Assembly (NCBI RefSeq): GCF_937997595.1
Contig: NZ_CALKTS010000318.1
Span: 1-27,913 of the forward strand
Source: an uncultured Campylobacter sp.
GTDB taxonomy: Bacteria > Campylobacterota > Campylobacteria > Campylobacterales > Campylobacteraceae
Direction of reading: 5' to 3'
DNA: 27,913 nucleotides
In this document: positions 24,571 through 27,913 of the stretch, in pieces
Position numbering within the stretch: the stretch's first letter is position 1
Layout: every line of letters starts with the position of its first letter
Notes under the pieces: model-generated
The model's database searches: none
Seen by the model: only the letters and a program-made list of their open reading frames with translations
What the model was told of the DNA's origin: nothing
Program-made: the position numbers and the translations under genes

Positions 24571-25203
24571 TTACACCTCTATAACCACATCCTTATACTT
24601 TTCATAAAGCCTCGGCTTTAAAATTTTATCACGATACTCTTTGCCCGCCTTAGTCATACACATCCAGTGGCTAAATCTACTCCAGGTATCAGGATTTTTC
24701 CAAGTTATCTCTGATTTGGGAGTTATGTTCTCCTCCTCTAAAAATTTATATCCAAAAAAGAAGTTATCTCTAAAATAGATCCACTTCTCATAAAGCGACA
24801 TACCTAGATCGATCTTGGATAAATTCGTATCAAAGTCAGCCCATTCCTGTCTTAAATTTTCGCCCTCTACGCCGAAGTCTATCATACCCCCTAAAAACAG
24901 CTGACCCATTACTCCGAAATACTCTCCCGCGTATGTCGGATAGGCTGAAATTTCAGGATCATCTTCGTCCGCTAGCTTATAGTCGCTTTGGATAATCCCA
25001 TATAGTTCAAACCATTCGTACCAATCAAAGATTTCATATTCAAGGTAATCCAAAATATCTTTTTTTCTGGTACCGGGAATTTGAGCTAATATGCGAATAA
25101 ACGAATCCATCCAGCAATCAAATCCTAAAGCCTTATAAAGTTCTTCATCTTTGTTAAAAACCCAGCCGTATAGTTCATTCGGTTTTAAAATTTTAAATTT
25201 CAT
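24571..25203 (-). CDS. Unknown acidic Trp-rich protein in the immunity array
   Basis: I do not recognise the family. The 210-residue product has no signal peptide or membrane segment. It is acidic and rich in aromatic residues, with clusters such as YEIFDWYEWFELYG (near residue 56), GVMGQLFLGGMIDFGVEG (about 97-114), YEKWIYFRDNFFFGY and WSRFSHWMCMTKAGK. That is a composition seen in many immunity proteins, which bind basic toxin domains. AAGGAG lies 7 bases before the ATG. Its first codons overlap the end of the 203-residue gene by 11 bases, so the two are translated together. Position between Imm53 and the Imm45-like gene suggests an immunity role. Confidence 0.75.
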   Translation of the reverse strand: MKFKILKPNELYGWVFNKDEELYKALGFDCWMDSFIRILAQIPGTRKKDILDYLEYEIFDWYEWFELYGIIQSDYKLADEDDPEISAYPTYAGEYFGVMGQLFLGGMIDFGVEGENLRQEWADFDTNLSKIDLGMSLYEKWIYFRDNFFFGYKFLEEENITPKSEITWKNPDTWSRFSHWMCMTKAGKEYRDKILKPRLYEKYKDVVIEV

Positions 25204-25804
25204 AGTATCTCCTTTTTAAATTTAATCGGTTGCCGATAGAATTTACCTCATCGATCCGTTTGGTTGATCTCATAAACTCGTTAATATAAAAGTTATTTGA
25301 TTCCGAGAGCTTGGGCATACTTTTTAGTATTTCACCTAAATCGACGCTCTTTATTTCGGCGCAATTTTTTACATCGCCGCAGATACCGATAAAAACAAGA
25401 TCGTCTCTATTTTTACCTATAAATTTACCCTTTGCGTAATAGCCGCCTTCAAATCTTTCATAGGCTATATAATATAATATTTGCTTTAAAATTTCACTTT
25501 GATCCAGCTTGAAATAGGTGCAGAATTTTGCGCCCTCTATATCTTGCGATATGTCAGTGGCGCCTACGGAGCTTTTTTCATATTTTTTAAGATCTATTTT
25601 TCCGATATTGTTTTCATCTCCTTCACCGATTGCTCCAAGCACGCGGAAATCCCTATCTATCTCGCCGTAAATATCAAAAAACAGATAACTGCCCTTAAAG
25701 CTTTTATAGGCAAATTCCTTTACGGCATCCTTAACAATTTCGATATTTGCAAGCGTAACTTCGGTCTTTTTGCAAGATTCGTTTTTTATCTCGACTTCGA
25801 TCAT
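25193..25804 (-). CDS. Unknown soluble protein in the immunity array
   Basis: A 203-residue protein of no family I recognise, without signal peptide or membrane helix. The first half alternates strands and acidic loops (SYLFFDIYGEID, VLGAIGEGDENNIGKIDL), the middle is helical (SEILKQILYYIAYERFEGG), and a second strand region reads DDLVFIGICGDVKNC. The C-terminus is basic. It lies 29 bases after the Imm53 gene and overlaps the 210-residue gene by 11 bases, so it belongs to the same transcript. AAAGGA sits 6 bases before the ATG. An immunity function is inferred only from its neighbours. Confidence 0.75.
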   Translation of the reverse strand: MIEVEIKNESCKKTEVTLANIEIVKDAVKEFAYKSFKGSYLFFDIYGEIDRDFRVLGAIGEGDENNIGKIDLKKYEKSSVGATDISQDIEGAKFCTYFKLDQSEILKQILYYIAYERFEGGYYAKGKFIGKNRDDLVFIGICGDVKNCAEIKSVDLGEILKSMPKLSESNNFYINEFMRSTKRIDEVNSIGNRLNLKRRYYEI

Positions 25805-25833
25805 TTAAGGTCCTTTATTTGTCTTGCTAAATT

Positions 25834-26109
25834 TTAATCCATTAGCCATTTTACCACATGCTCCAATAATTCCTCTAAATTTTCGGCTCCGCAACTTCCT
25901 TTGAGTTCGTTTTCCGTGGCATTGATGAAAAACCAATCCTCGTCATCTCTATCGATATTTATTTTGATCGGCTTTTTCCCGCTCTCGCCATCGATTTCAA
26001 TCCACCAACCGGGATTATCGACCGTTTCTAGCGTAAGGCCATATTCATGCTCCCATTCTCCGTCGCATTTGGAAGCGTACCAGTTTTGTATGAGTTTTAG
26101 ATTACTCAT
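25834..26109 (-). CDS. Immunity protein 53 (Imm53) family
   Basis: A 91-residue acidic protein that matches Imm53 along its length: LIQNWYASKCDGEWEHEYG at the start, ETVDNPGWWIEID, then EDWFFINATENELKGSCGAENLEELL, ending in a helix VVKWL. Imm53 proteins are cytoplasmic immunity factors of bacterial polymorphic toxin systems, and presumably bind the nuclease or other toxin domain of a rival or sister cell. AAAGGAGG lies 5 bases before the ATG, a very strong ribosome site. TATAAA near 26130 could be a -10 but is close to the ribosome site. No toxin gene is adjacent. It is the first gene of a four-gene run ending at 23715. Confidence 0.88.
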   Translation of the reverse strand: MSNLKLIQNWYASKCDGEWEHEYGLTLETVDNPGWWIEIDGESGKKPIKINIDRDDEDWFFINATENELKGSCGAENLEELLEHVVKWLMD

Positions 26110-26201
26110 TGTTTCCTCCTTTAATTTTATAAATTTTTAAAATTCTCGATTTGTTAGGCTTTGATATTGCAATTGAAACAGGGCTTCTTTGCTATTTAAA
26201 T

Positions 26202-26555
26202 TTAATCGCTTATTAAAAATTTCTTTTCCAAGCCATCTTTATTTACGGTGATTATCTTTGAGTTCGGGATATTTAAAAATTTGATAGCTTTTTCGTCCAG
26301 TTCGGATAACGGCTCCTCGTGATTATATTTGGTTTTAAAGTAATATAAGAAAAGATCGGCCGTTCGATTTTCATCCATAAGTTGCATTATGCACCTATCG
26401 TTTGAATCGCCGCTACCATATCGGTTTATCATCATAAACGGCTCGCAGCTCTTATGAAACGGGAAGCGGCCGAAATTAAAAAGATTGCCGACGAGCTCAA
26501 ATACAAGGACAAAAAACAGAAATAAAATGAATAGCTTGATCATTCTGCGTTTCAT
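26202..26555 (-). CDS. Small single-helix membrane protein of unknown family
   Basis: A 117-residue protein with a basic start (MKRRMIK) and one membrane helix at about 7-25 (LFILFLFFVLVFELVG), so residues 30-117 should lie outside the inner membrane. The outer part has two cysteines (C36, C54) in HKSCEPFMM and SNDRCIMQLM, and then a helix DENRTADLFLYYFKTK. The build, one helix plus a short outer domain, recalls the 90-residue protein at the other end of the island, including a helix ending in a Tyr-rich segment, but the similarity is weak. AGGA lies about 9 bases before the ATG. It is separated by 92 bases from the Imm53 gene. Function unknown. Confidence 0.65.
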   Translation of the reverse strand: MKRRMIKLFILFLFFVLVFELVGNLFNFGRFPFHKSCEPFMMINRYGSGDSNDRCIMQLMDENRTADLFLYYFKTKYNHEEPLSELDEKAIKFLNIPNSKIITVNKDGLEKKFLISD

Positions 26556-26604
26556 TGCGGCGTTTCCTAAATTTTGAAATCAAAAATTCGTTTGTGTTTT
26601 AAAT

Positions 26605-26662
26605 GCCAGACGATATTTGCGCTCAAGTCGCGGGTGTGCTCAAGCGCTAGTAGCGGTCTGGC
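26605..26662 (-). terminator. Candidate hairpin downstream of the radical SAM gene
   Basis: GCCAGAC at 26605-26611 pairs with GTCTGGC at 26656-26662 (7 base pairs), enclosing GCGCT and AGCGC that can also pair. On the minus strand ATTTAAAAC follows. It lies just after the stop of the radical SAM gene and could end its transcript, although the loop is long and the T tract is poor. Confidence 0.35.
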
Positions 26663-26669
26663 GCAAAAT

Positions 26670-27913
26670 TTACGACGCTATCTCGCTTTTTGCCGCGCCA
26701 GCTGCGGCGGATTCGCTTTCGTCCATGATGATGAGCTGTTTTGCACGCTTGATCTTGGCATCGTCGCGAAACGCTGCGCGCACCTTGTCCATACCGGTGT
26801 AAAATTCCTTCATCAAAACAAGGCACAAATACGCGCCGAATTCCGTCGTGCGGATGATCTCGCCCTCGATTCGTACGGCTCCTGCAAGCCTCAGCAGGCT
26901 AAGCTCTCTGCCCAGTTCGCGGCGCAAATTTAGATCGTTTGCGGCGTTAAATTTAGCGATATCGATCTCGCCGTTGAAAAGCTCGGTCAAAAAGAGATAT
27001 TTCGCGCGCTCGGATCTGCTAAAATCGCAAGTGGCGATGACGGTACTTTCGTTTTTGCGCACTCTGCTTGCGTACTCTTCGAGATTAAACGCATTTACGA
27101 GCAGTCTGCCGCCCAAAAAGCTAAACGCGCCGCTTCCGATGCCTACGTATTCGTGGTTTGTGCCTACATATTCGTCGCTCATATTTGATTTTTCGCGAGC
27201 GAAAGCCCATGCGTTGCTGCGGTGCCAGCTTGCAAATTCCTTGCAGATGATAGAGTAAAACTCCTCTTCGCGGTCTATGTTGCTAACGCCGAGACTTCGC
27301 GCTATTTGATCGCGCATCAAAGGCGATTTCATCAGCGGATACAGCGTGATCTGCTCCGGTTTTACCGCCTTTGCCGCTTCAATGTCGCGAAGTAAAATTT
27401 CGCGCGTTTGAAATGGAAAGTTAAAGATCAGATCCAGGCTTAAAATCGGTAAAATTCCGACCGCTCGAAATAGCTTTTCTTGCAGAATTTCGCCCGAGCC
27501 GAATTTGTCGTAGCGCGAAGCTTTACGTAAAATATCATCATCAAAGCTCTGCACCCCCACGCTTAGGCGATCTATCAGCCCGCGAAATCGCAGTAAGCTC
27601 TCAGGCTCGATGTGGTTGGGATCGCTTTCGCACGAGACCTCTTTGATGCTAAAAAGCGACTTTGCAAGCTCCAGCGTGCGCGCTAACTCATCCTCGTCGA
27701 TGAGCGTCGTGCCGCCGCCTACATAAAGCGTCTCAAAGTCGTAGCCTGCGTCTTTCGTGCGCTGCATCTCTACGCGTAGCGCGCTGAAATACGCCTTACA
27801 CGCGCCGCGCTCGTAGGCGTATTTGTGAAAGGAGCAGTACGGGCAAAACGTGTGGCAGAAGGGCACGTGCATGTAGAGCATATATTTTTTATCGGGGTTT
27901 GGAATTTTGGCGA
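26670..27913 (-). CDS. HemN/HemW-like radical SAM protein, N-terminus beyond the window
   Basis: Radical SAM enzyme of the coproporphyrinogen III oxidase family. The cluster motif CHTFCPYC (CxxxCxxC) follows YMHVPF, as in HemN and HemW; YVGGGTTL and CESDPNHIEP are the next family segments, then DRLSVGVQSFDD and the C-terminal winged-helix-like region. The family includes oxygen-independent coproporphyrinogen oxidase, the heme chaperone HemW and heme-degrading relatives, and sequence alone does not choose among them here. An ATG exists at 27881, but the frame stays open through PNPDKKY to the window edge, and relatives have residues before the motif, so the true start is probably outside. Confidence 0.85.
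   Translation of the reverse strand, partial: AKIPNPDKKYMLYMHVPFCHTFCPYCSFHKYAYERGACKAYFSALRVEMQRTKDAGYDFETLYVGGGTTLIDEDELARTLELAKSLFSIKEVSCESDPNHIEPESLLRFRGLIDRLSVGVQSFDDDILRKASRYDKFGSGEILQEKLFRAVGILPILSLDLIFNFPFQTREILLRDIEAAKAVKPEQITLYPLMKSPLMRDQIARSLGVSNIDREEEFYSIICKEFASWHRSNAWAFAREKSNMSDEYVGTNHEYVGIGSGAFSFLGGRLLVNAFNLEEYASRVRKNESTVIATCDFSRSERAKYLFLTELFNGEIDIAKFNAANDLNLRRELGRELSLLRLAGAVRIEGEIIRTTEFGAYLCLVLMKEFYTGMDKVRAAFRDDAKIKRAKQLIIMDESESAAAGAAKSEIAS

Noticed and set aside
23360..24621. Plus-strand frames opposite the immunity island genes
   Set aside because: Antisense of genes with strong ribosome sites; hydrophobic, low-complexity products and no starts with support.
26574..26933. 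Plus-strand frames overlapping the radical SAM gene and its downstream hairpin
   Set aside because: They lie opposite a clear coding region, without ribosome sites or recognisable domains.

Overview
The window looks like a chromosomal segment of a Campylobacter with relatively high GC content, probably an oral or gut species of the C. gracilis / rectus / showae / concisus kind. Three things suggest this. The block fabZ-lpxA-clpX-mreB-mreC-carB and the neighbourhood SurA-like chaperone / gltX / malic enzyme / mqnA-like gene follow gene orders known from C. jejuni. The words AAATTT and AAAATTTTA are very frequent in genes and gaps. Promoters are of the -10-only (TATAAT, often TGnTATAAT) type. 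The species is inference.

Layout. Positions 1-3525 (minus strand) hold the start of dapB and a long membrane-anchored DUF748/AsmA-like envelope protein. A short divergent promoter region separates these from a tightly packed plus-strand run at 3591-12282: queH, fabZ, lpxA, clpX, mreB, mreC, carB. From fabZ onward, neighbours overlap by a few bases or lie within 10 bases of each other, so membrane, lipid A, proteolysis, shape and pyrimidine/arginine functions are probably co-transcribed. Positions 12283-14090 are an AT-rich accessory islet on the minus strand. It has a small protein with a TTG start behind a nine-base G tract, a frameshifted gene for a four-cysteine exported protein, and an intact paralogue of it. 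Positions 14091-21685 return to core genes: a SurA-like periplasmic chaperone diverging from gltX, malic enzyme, nicotinate phosphoribosyltransferase and a MliC-like lipoprotein, then a strong hairpin, then mqnA-like and gdhA. A DUF4197 exported protein follows at 22178-22909.

Positions 23307-26555 are a second AT-rich accessory island, all on the minus strand. It contains a recognisable Imm53 gene, a protein whose C-terminal half resembles Imm45, two genes of unknown family between them (203 and 210 residues), and at each end a small single-helix membrane protein (90 and 117 residues). Ribosome sites are strong and spacing is operon-like. No toxin gene is visible, so I read it as an orphan polymorphic-toxin immunity array; the two unknown genes are candidates for new immunity families. 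The window ends inside a HemN/HemW-like radical SAM gene (minus strand) whose start lies beyond the edge.

Most interesting are the orphan immunity array, the G9 tract ahead of a small accessory gene, and the frameshifted four-cysteine paralogue. No tRNA, rRNA, CRISPR array, transposase or integrase was recognised.
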